From: Planococcus kocurii
GTDB taxonomy: Bacteria > Bacillota > Bacilli > Bacillales_A > Planococcaceae
Direction: 5' to 3'
NCBI RefSeq assembly: GCF_001465835.2
Contig: NZ_CP013661.2
Location: 2,100,501 to 2,164,500, forward strand
Length of the DNA stretch: 64,000 nt
Shown here piece by piece: positions 33,816 through 42,256 of this stretch (position 1 is its first letter; each line of letters begins with the position of its first letter). Under the pieces are notes generated by a model. The model was not told the DNA's origin, did no database searches, and saw nothing but the letters and a program-made list of their open reading frames with translations. Position numbers and translations under genes: made by a program.

Positions 33816-34460
33816 ATGGAAAGTTTTACGCTAGGTTCTCTATTGGATGTCATGGGAGAATTATTCTCTGACGAAATTTCAATAGCCGTTACAAATACAA
33901 AAGAATATATTTACTATCGTCCAAGTAAGCGAGTAGATTTAAAAATCAAACCAGGCGATTTGGTCAAGCCTGGAACGATTGCACACAAAGCATTGCTGGC
34001 AAATCAGAAAACGTCTGAATTCATTAATCGTGAAATTTTTGGTGTTCCATATCACGGCATGGCTGTACCTTTTGAACATGAAGGTAAATTGCAAGGATGT
34101 GTCATGGCCATTTATCCGGCATTTACTGAAGGGAAGTCAGTGGTTACTGTGAAAAGTCCAGATGGCTGGAAGCCGATTCCTTTTACAGAAGTGAAGTATT
34201 TGGAAGTCAAAGATCGCAAAACCCATGTTCATGCAGAAGGCTATTCGGGCACCAATAAAAACTCTCTTCAGGAATTTGAATTTATACTGCCACGTGAATC
34301 ATTTATCCGCTGCCATCGTTCATTTATTGTTAATGTGCATCATATAGAAGAAATTTACCCAGATACACATTCCACATTTGTTTTGGCAATGAATAACGGA
34401 GCACGAATCCCCGTCAGTCAGTCTTATTCTAGCTATTTCCGAAAACTTTTAGGGTTTTAA
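33816..34460 (+). CDS. LytTR-domain transcriptional regulator with N-terminal sensor-like domain
   Basis: 214 residues. Residues 1-110 look like a small-molecule or redox sensor fold (SIAVTNTKEYIYYRPSKRVDLKIKPGD ... GVPYHGMAVPFEHEGKLQGC), not a phosphoreceiver. Residues 115-214 are a LytTR DNA-binding domain (IPFTEVKYLEVKDRKTHVHA, ESFIRCHRSFIVNVHHIEEI, ARIPVSQSYSSYFRKLLGF). ACAGGAGG lies 8 bases before ATG 33816. Between the two CoA-transferase genes it is well placed to control one or both. The ligand is unknown. Confidence 0.86.
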   Translation: MESFTLGSLLDVMGELFSDEISIAVTNTKEYIYYRPSKRVDLKIKPGDLVKPGTIAHKALLANQKTSEFINREIFGVPYHGMAVPFEHEGKLQGCVMAIYPAFTEGKSVVTVKSPDGWKPIPFTEVKYLEVKDRKTHVHAEGYSGTNKNSLQEFEFILPRESFIRCHRSFIVNVHHIEEIYPDTHSTFVLAMNNGARIPVSQSYSSYFRKLLGF

Positions 34461-34461
34461 G

Positions 34462-34502
34462 AAAAGCGCATGTCCGCGAAAAGCGATCATGCGCTTTTTT
34501 TT
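34462..34502 (+). terminator. Rho-independent terminator
   Basis: AAAAGCGCATG / CATGCGCTTTT with a 15-base loop and a long T-tract after the LytTR gene. Confidence 0.85.
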
Positions 34503-34673
34503 GCTTAAAAAAATGCTGTTTGAGACAGCTGTTTCTCTGCTTTGTGACAGTTAACGCTTGTCCGTGCTGTAAAACTCAGTTTTTTAACAGGATAAGTTAA
34601 AATTATCTAATAATTAAAAGATAATCGATAATGACATGCTCTACCCTTTTTTACGTGAAATGCGATTTTAAAC

Positions 34674-34687
34674 TGAGCGTACGCTCA
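34674..34687. promoter_or_regulatory. 14-bp perfect palindrome upstream of the second CoA-transferase
   Basis: TGAGCGTACGCTCA, about 60 bases before the start codon. The form resembles a TetR-family operator. No such regulator gene is adjacent, and no matching palindrome precedes copy 1. Confidence 0.5.
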
Positions 34688-34701
34688 TGAAAACGCTTTA
34701 T
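34688..34701 (+). promoter_or_regulatory. Weak cre-like site
   Basis: TGAAAACGCTTTAT matches 12 of 14 positions of the CcpA consensus TGWAANCGNTNWCA but misses the last two. It directly abuts the palindrome. Catabolite control would make sense for acetate metabolism. Confidence 0.35.
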
Positions 34702-34746
34702 TTTAAAAAAGCCATTAAAATTAATAGTGAAAGAGAGTGATCTACA

Positions 34747-36270
34747 ATGGAACAGAAAGTTAATCGAATCAAAGCCAAACAGTTGCAGGAGCGAGTAGTG
34801 ACACCTGAAGAGGCGGCTTCATGGATACAAGACGGCATGACACTTGGACTTAGCGGGTTTACGCGTGCTGGAGATGTGAAAGCGGTTCCTTTCGCTTTGG
34901 TGAAACGTGCAGAAAATGAAAGCTTTAAAGTGAATGTTTTCACAGGCGCTTCGTTAGGCTCAGATATCGATCGATTGTTTGCAGAAGCGGGGATTGTCAA
35001 CAAACGTTTGCCATTCCAAGCAGAACCGGCAATGCGCAAAAAAATTAATGACGGCGAAATGCTGTTTGTCGATCATCATTTGTCACACACGGCAGAATGG
35101 GTTCGTACAGGCGTTACAGAACCGATTGATTTTGCTATTGTAGAAGCGTTATCTATTACAGCAGACGGCATGATCATTCCGACAACTTCTGTTGGAAATT
35201 CGGCAGTGTTTGCGAAACATGCTAAAAACATCATCGTTGAAATTAATATGGCACAGCCCCAATTATTTGAAGGCTTGCACGACATCTACGATACAGGCAA
35301 ACAAGGTGAGCGCTTGCCAATTCCAGTAACCGCTGTTGATCAGCGCATTGGCACAGTTGGTATCCCGATCGATATGGAAAAAGTGAGAGGCATTGTTTTT
35401 ACTGAACAATTGGACTCTCCTTCAACTATCGTGCCACCTGACGAAGATACAGAAATTATGGCTGGCCATTTGCTTGAATTTTTACGTGCTGAAATTCGTG
35501 CAGGTCGCTTAACAGAAAGCTTGGCTCCTTTGCAATCAGGTATTGGATCTGTAGCGAATGCCGTTTTACACGGAATGGTTGATTCGGAATTTAAAGATTT
35601 ACAAGTATATTCGGAAGTCTTACAGGATGCTGTTTTTGATTTGATGGATGCGGGTAAAGTAAATTTCGCATCTTGTTGCTCAATTACATTGTCCGAACCG
35701 AAAATGAAACAAGTTTTTGGGGAATTTGAAAACTACCGCAACAAAATTATTATGCGTCCACAGGAAATTTCCAATCATCCGGAAATTATCCGCCGTCTCG
35801 GACTCATTTCGATTAATACCGCATTAGAGTTTGATATGTATGGAAATGTTAACTCGACGCATGTTTCAGGCACTAACATGATGAACGGCATCGGCGGATC
35901 AGGTGATTTTGCGCGCAATGCTCGTTTGGCGATTTTTGTAACAAAATCAATTGCCAAAGGTGGAAATATTTCAAGCGTCGTTCCATTTGTCTCGCATGTT
36001 GACCACACAGAACACGATGTGGATGTCGTTGTCACGGAACAAGGCTATGCAGATCTTCGTGGCTTAGCACCGCGCGAACGCGTGGAAGTTATCTTGAAAA
36101 ACTGTGTACACCCATCGTATCGTGCACAACTTCGCGCGTATTACGACGAAGCGCTAACACGCGGTGGGCAAACTCCACATGTCTTAGAAAAAGCGTTCTC
36201 TTGGCACACGGACTTAGCAAAAAACGGTACCATGCTACAGAAAAAACAGCAGGCAGCCGTATCTGTGTAA
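34747..36270 (+). CDS. Succinyl-CoA:acetate CoA-transferase, copy 2
   Basis: 507 residues, close to copy 1 along its whole length (same GMTLGLSGFTRAGD, VFTGASLGSD, YSEVLQDAVFDLMDAGKV and EQGYADLRGLAPRERV blocks). It differs mainly at the tail, where copy 2 has an extra polar stretch (KKQQAAVSV). The catalytic Glu in YSEVLQ is present. ATG 34747 has AAAGAGAGTGA upstream. It has its own leader and terminator, so the two copies are controlled separately. Confidence 0.88.
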   Translation: MEQKVNRIKAKQLQERVVTPEEAASWIQDGMTLGLSGFTRAGDVKAVPFALVKRAENESFKVNVFTGASLGSDIDRLFAEAGIVNKRLPFQAEPAMRKKINDGEMLFVDHHLSHTAEWVRTGVTEPIDFAIVEALSITADGMIIPTTSVGNSAVFAKHAKNIIVEINMAQPQLFEGLHDIYDTGKQGERLPIPVTAVDQRIGTVGIPIDMEKVRGIVFTEQLDSPSTIVPPDEDTEIMAGHLLEFLRAEIRAGRLTESLAPLQSGIGSVANAVLHGMVDSEFKDLQVYSEVLQDAVFDLMDAGKVNFASCCSITLSEPKMKQVFGEFENYRNKIIMRPQEISNHPEIIRRLGLISINTALEFDMYGNVNSTHVSGTNMMNGIGGSGDFARNARLAIFVTKSIAKGGNISSVVPFVSHVDHTEHDVDVVVTEQGYADLRGLAPRERVEVILKNCVHPSYRAQLRAYYDEALTRGGQTPHVLEKAFSWHTDLAKNGTMLQKKQQAAVSV

Positions 36271-36308
36271 AATAGTTTGGAAATAAAACGCTTCTATAAA
36301 AATCAATG

Positions 36309-36342
36309 AAACCAGGTCTGCTTAACAGCGCCTGGTTTTATT
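36309..36342 (+). terminator. Rho-independent terminator
   Basis: AACCAGG / CCTGGTT with an inner CTG / CAG pairing and a T-rich tail. Confidence 0.75.
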
Positions 36343-36475
36343 GTTTCCAATAAGCTTCAATTAAATAGGCAATTCCGTATAGGAAAGATCCTTCTTTTTA
36401 CCTTTTTTTATTTTTGAAATAGGCGGTATAAAAGCATTTATTAATCAGATTTTTCTGTCTAAACAAAAATAGTTG

Positions 36476-36504
36476 TTGTCAAGCGTTATTTTTAGTATTA
36501 TAAT
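36476..36504 (+). promoter_or_regulatory. Sigma-A promoter before the RlmN-family gene
   Basis: TTGTCA (36476-36481), a 17-base spacer and a perfect TATAAT (36499-36504), 35 bases before the start codon. Confidence 0.8.
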
Positions 36505-36539
36505 AAGCAATTGTGAAATTTGAAATGAGGGTTCTTTAA

Positions 36540-37613
36540 ATGAAAAATTCCATCTATGGATTAACGATAGACCAGTTAAAAGACTGGTTTTTAGAAAATG
36601 GTCAGAAAAAATACCGTGCGGAACAAGTATGGGATTGGTTGTATATAAAACGCGTCACTGAATTCGCAGAAATGAACAATCTGTCGAAAGACTGTGTTCA
36701 GTTGCTAGAAGACAACTTTGCGATTCGCACGTTGAAAGAAACAGTGAAGCAAGAATCTGCAGACGGCACGATTAAGTTTCTTTTCCAAATGCAAGACGGT
36801 AACTTGATCGAAACGGTATTAATGCGTTTTAAATACGGAAATTCTGTTTGTGTAACCACACAAGTGGGTTGTAACATTGGCTGCAGTTTCTGTGCCAGCG
36901 GACTATTGAAAAAGAGCCGCGATTTAAACGCGGGCGAAATCGTTGAGCAAATTATGCAAGTGCAAGCGCATTTTGACACACAGCAAAAAGAAGAACGTGT
37001 GAGTCACATCGTCGTAATGGGTATCGGCGAACCATTTGATAACTATACGAATTTGATGGGCTTCCTAAACATCGTTAATTCTCAAAAAGGTTTGGCTATC
37101 GGAGCTCGACACATCACCGTTTCAACAAGCGGTATCGTGCCAAAAATTTACGATTATGCAGATGAAGGCTTACAAGTAAACCTGGCAATTTCAATTCATG
37201 CACCGACTAATGAGTTGCGTACGCGTATTATGAAAATCAATAAAGCATATCCAATCGAGAAATTGATGGCTGCGATCGATTATTACCTAGAGAAATCCAA
37301 CCGTCGCATCACGTTTGAGTATATTTTATTGCGTGACGTCAATGACCATGTAGAAGAAGCGCATCAATTAGCGAAATTGCTAGAAGATAAGCGTCACTTG
37401 TCATACGTGAACTTGATCCCGTACAATTCAGTTGATGAGCACGATCAATATCAACAAAGTACACCAGAAGCCATTAGTGCTTTCTACGATGCATTGAAGA
37501 AAAAAGGCATCAACTGTGGCGTACGTCACGAGCAAGGCGCCGATATCGATGCTGCTTGTGGACAGTTACGAAGCAAGCAAATCAAAAAAGAGAAAAAAGA
37601 AGTAACCGTTTAA
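36540..37613 (+). CDS. rlmN: RlmN-family radical SAM 23S rRNA A2503 methyltransferase
   Basis: A 357-residue radical SAM enzyme. The 4Fe-4S triad is C111-x3-C115-x2-C118 (CNIGCSFC). The N-terminal helical domain, [28 protein letters not shown] and the second catalytic Cys in [12 protein letters not shown] fit RlmN. After the cluster it reads [11 protein letters not shown], whereas RlmN of B. subtilis and Staphylococcus reads ASTLGGLKRNL, so this may be a divergent second copy. RlmN makes C2-methyladenosine at A2503 and in some tRNAs. A GAGGGTTCT ribosome site precedes the ATG. Confidence 0.85.
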   Translation: MKNSIYGLTIDQLKDWFLENGQKKYRAEQVWDWLYIKRVTEFAEMNNLSKDCVQLLEDNFAIRTLKETVKQESADGTIKFLFQMQDGNLIETVLMRFKYGNSVCVTTQVGCNIGCSFCASGLLKKSRDLNAGEIVEQIMQVQAHFDTQQKEERVSHIVVMGIGEPFDNYTNLMGFLNIVNSQKGLAIGARHITVSTSGIVPKIYDYADEGLQVNLAISIHAPTNELRTRIMKINKAYPIEKLMAAIDYYLEKSNRRITFEYILLRDVNDHVEEAHQLAKLLEDKRHLSYVNLIPYNSVDEHDQYQQSTPEAISAFYDALKKKGINCGVRHEQGADIDAACGQLRSKQIKKEKKEVTV

Positions 37614-37618
37614 TAAGC

Positions 37619-37651
37619 AAAAACGTTCCTGATTTTCAGGAACGTTTTTTT
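37619..37651 (+). terminator. Rho-independent terminator
   Basis: AAAAACGTTCCTGA / TCAGGAACGTTTTT after the RlmN-family gene. Confidence 0.9.
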
Positions 37652-37822
37652 ATGCTGAAAACAAACTATTTTAAACAATGGTCTTTCAAAAAATACTTTT
37701 TTAGTAAATGAAACTTTCTGAACATTAAGAACGTATGAATCTTAGTAGCACGAGTAATTTATCTAATCGATTATTTTTGGTCAAAAGTTTATAAATAATG
37801 GGTTAAGAAAGGAAGTGGGGGA

Positions 37823-38380
37823 TTGAAGAAAGTTCTGTGTACAGTAATTTTGCTTGGAGCAGTCACCTTAGCTAGTTGTAGCGGCCTTTCAACACACGAA
37901 GATGATGAAGTAGCCGCTATTGTAAATAATCATGAAATTACAATAGGGGATTTACGATTTTTATATCCTGACGATAGCGCATTAGATTACTTGGATTCAG
38001 CAATAGCTGTAGAGTTGATCAAACAAGAGGTACAGGAAATGAACCTTGATATTTCTCCACATCTTACAGGAGAAACAACCTCGGAAGAATTTGAAAAACT
38101 TCCTCCAGCGAATACAAAAGATGAAGGTGGAAAGCAAGTGCGTGCGTATGCTATCGCTCAAGCTGAAAAACTAGATATGTCACCCGAAGAATTCCAAAAG
38201 CAATACGGTAAAAAAATTAATGAACAAAATGCTTATATCAATACGTATCTTGAGGAGAAACTAGGGGGAGGAAACGTTAATGATCTAACATGGATGGATG
38301 ACTTTGGGGAAGACTATAATAGGTTAGTAGAAAAATTAGTCGAGAAAAATAAAAATGACATTGACGTGTTTATTAATTAA
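37823..38380 (+). CDS. Lipoprotein related to the SurA/PrsA N-terminal chaperone region
   Basis: 185 residues with a lipobox (LASC, Cys19) after a hydrophobic signal. The mature part starts with DDEVAAIVNNHEITIGDLRFLYP, the pattern of SurA-like N-terminal domains (a strand, then a helical bundle), and continues helical to the end. There is no parvulin (PPIase) domain, so it is about 100 residues shorter than PrsA. A TTG start with GGAAGTGGGGG upstream. It sits alone before the TPP riboswitch. Perhaps a secretion chaperone, but this is only inferred. Confidence 0.7.
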   Translation: MKKVLCTVILLGAVTLASCSGLSTHEDDEVAAIVNNHEITIGDLRFLYPDDSALDYLDSAIAVELIKQEVQEMNLDISPHLTGETTSEEFEKLPPANTKDEGGKQVRAYAIAQAEKLDMSPEEFQKQYGKKINEQNAYINTYLEEKLGGGNVNDLTWMDDFGEDYNRLVEKLVEKNKNDIDVFIN

Positions 38381-38440
38381 TGTTTTTGGAGAACACCATT
38401 TAGAAGTACACGTAGTTCTATACCAAACCAGCAAAAAGAA

Positions 38441-38469
38441 TTGTATAAAGACTATAGAATTAGTAGAAT
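38441..38469 (+). promoter_or_regulatory. Promoter of the thiamin operon
   Basis: TTGTAT (38441-38446), a 17-base spacer and TAGAAT (38464-38469), about 35 bases before the TPP aptamer. Confidence 0.55.
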
Positions 38470-38503
38470 CTATGATATAGTGATGTCGAAAACATAATTA
38501 AAA

Positions 38504-38662
38504 ACACCACTAGGGGAGCCGGATATCGGCTGAGATGAGCATAAGCTCGGACCCTTTGAACCTGATCTGGATCATACCAGCGGAGGGAAGTGGCGGAACG
38601 TCTGCTATTTTCTTATCGACTGCATACGCCGCTTCCCTTTATTGGGGAGCGGCGTTTTTATT
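38504..38662 (+). promoter_or_regulatory. TPP riboswitch (THI element) with terminator
   Basis: The aptamer (38504-38593) has the THI-box words in order: ACCACTAGGGGAGCC, CTGAGATGAG, ACCCTTTGAACCTGATCTGG and TACCAGCGGAGGGAAGTGG. A hairpin with T-tract (CGCCGCTTCCC / GGGGAGCGGCG, 38627-38657) forms the expression platform. Thiamin pyrophosphate binding should end transcription before tenA. Confidence 0.95.
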
Positions 38663-38733
38663 TTGTGCAAGAAAATTGACCGTGCCTGTCAGAGCAAGGC
38701 ACGGAAACTAGATACAGAAAAGGAGATAGGAAA

Positions 38734-39417
38734 ATGACATTTTGTACAGAAGTGAGAAAAGAATGTAACAGTTTATGGCAAGCAAGTTTTGATCATCCGT
38801 TTGTAAAGGGAATTGAAGATGGGACATTACCAGTCGAGATATTCCGTTTTTATGTCATGCAAGACGCTTATTACTTATCCCATTTTGCTAAAATTCAGGC
38901 ACTCGGTGCGTCTAAAGCAAAGGATATGGAAACGACGCAACGCTTTGCAATTCATGCGACACATACCAGTACAGCCGAGCTATCGTTACATGAATCATTT
39001 ATGAAAATGTTAAGTGTTACGGAAAAAGACTGGTCCCAATTCGAACCTTCACCTACAGCGTATGCGTACGTATCTCATATGTACCGCGCATCTGCAGGGG
39101 AATTGGCAGATGTATTAGCAGCCATATTGCCTTGTTACTGGTTGTATTACGAAATCGGTGAGCGATTGAAACATGCAAAACCGGATCATCCGATTTATGA
39201 CCGGTGGATTGAGACTTACGGGTCCGAAGAATTTGGTGAACTGGTCAACGAACAAATTGAACGGATGAATCAGTTGTCAGAAGACTTGCCAGAAGCACGC
39301 CGTAAAGAATTAAAAGACCATTTCCGCAAAAGCAGTTATTATGAATTGAACTTTTGGGATCAAGCCTGGAGACAAGAATCCTGGTCTATAGAGCCAACTC
39401 AAAAAGTAGGTGTTTAA
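38734..39417 (+). CDS. tenA: Aminopyrimidine aminohydrolase TenA (thiaminase II)
   Basis: A 227-residue all-helical enzyme. DHPFVKGIEDGTLP and FRFYVMQDAYYLSHF open the family signature, and ILPCYWLYYEIG carries the catalytic Cys134. It hydrolyses aminomethyl-pyrimidine breakdown products of thiamin to HMP for salvage. AAAGGAGA lies before the ATG. First gene after the TPP riboswitch, one base before thiM. Confidence 0.94.
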   Translation: MTFCTEVRKECNSLWQASFDHPFVKGIEDGTLPVEIFRFYVMQDAYYLSHFAKIQALGASKAKDMETTQRFAIHATHTSTAELSLHESFMKMLSVTEKDWSQFEPSPTAYAYVSHMYRASAGELADVLAAILPCYWLYYEIGERLKHAKPDHPIYDRWIETYGSEEFGELVNEQIERMNQLSEDLPEARRKELKDHFRKSSYYELNFWDQAWRQESWSIEPTQKVGV

Positions 39418-39418
39418 C

Positions 39419-40204
39419 ATGTTTCAACAAATAAAACAAAAAAACCCGTTGGTTCATTGCATCACAAACCATGTAGTTTCGAATTTTCAAGCGAATGGTC
39501 TATTGGCAATAGGCGCTTCTCCAATCATGGGAGAAGCGCCTGAAGAAGTAGAGGAACTCGCTGGATTAGCACAGGCAGTGTCATTAAACATTGGAACTTT
39601 ACACGCGGAGTCGCTGAAAAGTATGCTGATCGCTGGAAAAAAGGCAAACCAATTGGGCATCCCGGTTGTTTTAGATCCTGTTGGAGCAGGAGCAAGTAAC
39701 TTCCGAATCCATGCTGTTCGAGAAATTTTAGAGACAGTTGACGTCAGCGTTCTTCGCTGCAATGCAGGAGAGCTCGCAGCTGTAGCGGGTAAAGAGTGGC
39801 AGTCTAAAGGTGTTGATGCCGGAGAGGGGCTTCTAGACGTTAAAGAGCTTGCTATGTCTACTGCGAAACAGTTGGGCTTGATTGTAGCGGTCACGGGCAA
39901 AATAGATTGTGTGACAGACGGAGACTGTGTTGATGAAATTCCTTTTGGAAGTCCGATTATGGCTTCGATTACAGGAACAGGCTGCTTACTGAGTAGCGTT
40001 GTCGCTGCAGGTCTTGCTGTTGATTCTGAAAATCCGTTAGAAACAGTGAGCGCTATTTTGCGCTATTTTGCGATTGCTGGTGAACTAGCTAGTCAAAGCG
40101 TGAGTCTCCCTGGAGATTTTCAACTTGCTTTCATGAATAGACTAGCCAGTTTAACGGACGGCGAAGTCGCCGAACAAATTTATTTACAGGAGAGAGTGCT
40201 ATGA
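39419..40204 (+). CDS. thiM: Hydroxyethylthiazole kinase ThiM
   Basis: A 261-residue ribokinase-fold kinase. NPLVHCITNHVVSNFQANGLLAIGASPIM is diagnostic, with VVLDPVGAGAS and the ATP-site GKIDCVTDG, then the catalytic Cys/Asp region ASITGTGCLLSSVVAA. It phosphorylates the thiazole alcohol of thiamin for salvage. ATG 39419 follows GTAGGTG; a GTG nine bases earlier overlaps tenA. The stop overlaps the thiD start (ATGA). Confidence 0.94.
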   Translation: MFQQIKQKNPLVHCITNHVVSNFQANGLLAIGASPIMGEAPEEVEELAGLAQAVSLNIGTLHAESLKSMLIAGKKANQLGIPVVLDPVGAGASNFRIHAVREILETVDVSVLRCNAGELAAVAGKEWQSKGVDAGEGLLDVKELAMSTAKQLGLIVAVTGKIDCVTDGDCVDEIPFGSPIMASITGTGCLLSSVVAAGLAVDSENPLETVSAILRYFAIAGELASQSVSLPGDFQLAFMNRLASLTDGEVAEQIYLQERVL

Positions 40205-41046
40205 CAAAAACACCGCAAACTTTAACAATTGCTGGATCCGATTCTGGAGGAGGGGCAGGCATTCAAGCAGACTTGAAAACGTTTCAAGAGCTGGATGTCT
40301 ATGGCACCTCTGTTATTACGGCCGTAACTGCTCAAAATACGATGGGTGTTTCCGCTATCTACCCAATGTCGGCACAAGCCGTACACATGCAATTAGAAGC
40401 GGTAGCTAGCGATTTTGAACTAACGGCTTTAAAAACAGGTATGTTATTCAATTCTGAAATTATTAAAGAAGTGGCAACCGCAATTCACAAGTTCGACTGG
40501 AAAAATGTCGTTGTGGATCCCGTCATGATTGCTAAAGGGGGCGCGGATTTATTGCAGCAAGAAGCAGTAGATGCAGTGAAAACGCATTTATTGCCACTGG
40601 CATTACTCGTTACCCCAAACATTCCAGAAGCAGAAGCTTTGACGGGCATCCCCATTACAAATGTTAGTAGTCGTCAACATGCAGCTGAAAAAATTTTGTC
40701 ACTAGGTGCGAAATCCGTCGTTATTAAAGGTGGCCATGCAATGGATAGAGACTATGCAGAAGACTATTTTTTGCAGGCAAATGGGGAATCGTTCGTGTAC
40801 CGATCAGCTCGGATTTCAACAAAACAAACGCATGGTACTGGCTGTACGTTTGCAGCGGCTGTGACAGCAGAGCTAGCAAAAGGTCAGCAACTAAAAGACG
40901 CTATTTTTACGGCCAAACAATTTATTCAAGCGGCTCTTAGTGAACCACTGAATATTGGACAAGGTCATGGACCCACAAACCATGCGGCATATAAAGCTAG
41001 GATAGTAGAAAAGAGGGAGGCACATAAAATTGAAGTTTTCTACTAA
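40201..41046 (+). CDS. thiD: Bifunctional HMP kinase / HMP-phosphate kinase ThiD
   Basis: 281 residues. QTLTIAGSDSGGGAGIQADLKTF, VVVDPVMIAKGGADLL, VIKGGH and QTHGTGCTFAAAVTAELAKG are the ThiD landmarks, the last carrying the catalytic Cys and anion hole. It phosphorylates HMP twice to HMP-pyrophosphate. It overlaps thiM by 4 bases and thiE by 17 bases. Confidence 0.95.
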   Translation: MTKTPQTLTIAGSDSGGGAGIQADLKTFQELDVYGTSVITAVTAQNTMGVSAIYPMSAQAVHMQLEAVASDFELTALKTGMLFNSEIIKEVATAIHKFDWKNVVVDPVMIAKGGADLLQQEAVDAVKTHLLPLALLVTPNIPEAEALTGIPITNVSSRQHAAEKILSLGAKSVVIKGGHAMDRDYAEDYFLQANGESFVYRSARISTKQTHGTGCTFAAAVTAELAKGQQLKDAIFTAKQFIQAALSEPLNIGQGHGPTNHAAYKARIVEKREAHKIEVFY

Positions 41047-41683
41047 ATCATCCATCTATTTTATTATGGGTTCAAAAAACTCAGGAGTTCGAGACCCTTT
41101 GCAAGTAGTCGAGGCAGCATTAAGGGGCGGCATCAACCATTTCCAATTGCGAGAAAAAGGTGATGGTGCATTGACGGGTTCAGCACTACTTGAATTTGCG
41201 TTACATTGCCAGCGATTGTGTCGTGAGTACAGCGTGCCGTTTATTATCAATGATCAAGTCGAGCTGGCATGTAGTATTGGAGCAGATGGTGTTCATATCG
41301 GTCAGGATGATGCAGCGACGCAAGAAGTTCGTCAACTGATCGGAGCCGACAAAATTTTAGGCGTTTCTGTTCATTCTGTAGAAGAAGCTAAAATTGCTAG
41401 TAGAGAGGGAGCAGATTACGTTGGAATGGGTCCGATTTTTGGAACAGTTTCAAAAGCAGATGCCAAAAAACCGGCTGGCGTCAAAGAAATTTTAGCAGTT
41501 AAAAATGAATTGCCTAACTTACCGATTGTCGGCATCGGCGGCATTACTGCTGAAAATGCCCATCAAGTTTGGCAAGCAGGCGTTTCAGGAATTGCCGTTA
41601 TAACCGCAATCACAGAAGCAGCGGATATTGCAGAACGCATTCAACTGTTACAAGTTCCCTGCAAAGAAGAGCATAGAACATGA
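41030..41683 (+). CDS. thiE: Thiamin-phosphate synthase ThiE
   Basis: A 217-residue TIM barrel. FQLREKGD, CREYSVPFIINDQVELA, DGVHIGQDD, LGVSVHSVEEA, YVGMGPIFGT and IVGIGGI in order match ThiE substrate and pyrophosphate sites. It joins HMP-pyrophosphate with thiazole phosphate. TTG start with AGGGAGG upstream inside thiD. Followed by thiW with a 4-base overlap. Confidence 0.95.
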   Translation: MKFSTKSSIYFIMGSKNSGVRDPLQVVEAALRGGINHFQLREKGDGALTGSALLEFALHCQRLCREYSVPFIINDQVELACSIGADGVHIGQDDAATQEVRQLIGADKILGVSVHSVEEAKIASREGADYVGMGPIFGTVSKADAKKPAGVKEILAVKNELPNLPIVGIGGITAENAHQVWQAGVSGIAVITAITEAADIAERIQLLQVPCKEEHRT

Positions 41684-42168
41684 CAACGAAAAAAATGGTC
41701 GTTATGGCGATGTTTGTGGCGATTGGAGTGGCAGGTTCTGCTTTTGTTTATTTTCCAGCAGGAATTGCTCGAGCCTATCCAATTCAGCACGCGGTCAATG
41801 TGATTGCAGCAGTTCTCCTGGGGCCAGGTCCGGCTGTGTTGATTGCCTTTATGACCGGGGTCATTCGAATACTAACGGGAACCGGCTCGTTATTGGCTTT
41901 TCCTGGTGGAATGATTGGAGCTTGCCTAGCCGGCATTATGTATGCCAAGTTCGGTAAGATTTGGCTAGCTGCTCTAGGAGAAGTAGTAGGCACTGGACTC
42001 ATTGCTTCACTAGTAGCGGTTCCTTATGCACAGCTTTTCCTTGGCACTGAATTTGGCGCTTTATTTTTTGTGCCACCTTTTTTTATTTCCAGTTTGTCTG
42101 GTGCCGTGTTAGGTGTTGTGTTGGCAACGCGTCTCATGAAGACCCAGACTCCAAAAGCCTGGCAGTAA
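41680..42168 (+). CDS. thiW: ThiW, ECF transporter S component for thiazole
   Basis: A 162-residue protein with about five membrane helices. PAGIARAYPIQHAVNVIAAVLLGPGPAVLIAF and GTGSLLAFPGGMIGACLAG are typical of ThiW, the substrate-binding subunit of an energy-coupling-factor importer thought to take up hydroxyethylthiazole. It needs the shared EcfA/A'/T module encoded elsewhere. It is the last gene of the riboswitch-controlled operon, which thus covers HMP and thiazole salvage without de novo thiC/thiG. Confidence 0.92.
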   Translation: MTTKKMVVMAMFVAIGVAGSAFVYFPAGIARAYPIQHAVNVIAAVLLGPGPAVLIAFMTGVIRILTGTGSLLAFPGGMIGACLAGIMYAKFGKIWLAALGEVVGTGLIASLVAVPYAQLFLGTEFGALFFVPPFFISSLSGAVLGVVLATRLMKTQTPKAWQ

Positions 42169-42189
42169 ATCATAGAGCTTTCTAAACGT

Positions 42190-42215
42190 GTTTATAACTT
42201 CGTAAATAAGGGAAA
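42190..42215 (+). promoter_or_regulatory. Possible sigma-B promoter before the YkuS/YtxH gene
   Basis: GTTTAT (42190-42195), a 14-base spacer, GGGAAA (42210-42215). The -35 and spacing fit sigma-B; the -10 differs at two positions from GGGTAT. Confidence 0.4.
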
Positions 42216-42256
42216 ATGAAAGATATAGACATTTAGAAAAAGGGAGTGGACAGAAT

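Noticed and set aside
34540..34605. LytTR direct-repeat binding sites before the second CoA-transferase
   Set aside because: CAGTT-like words occur at 34548 and 34577, but their 29-base distance does not fit the usual spacing of about 21-23 bases, and the words are weak.
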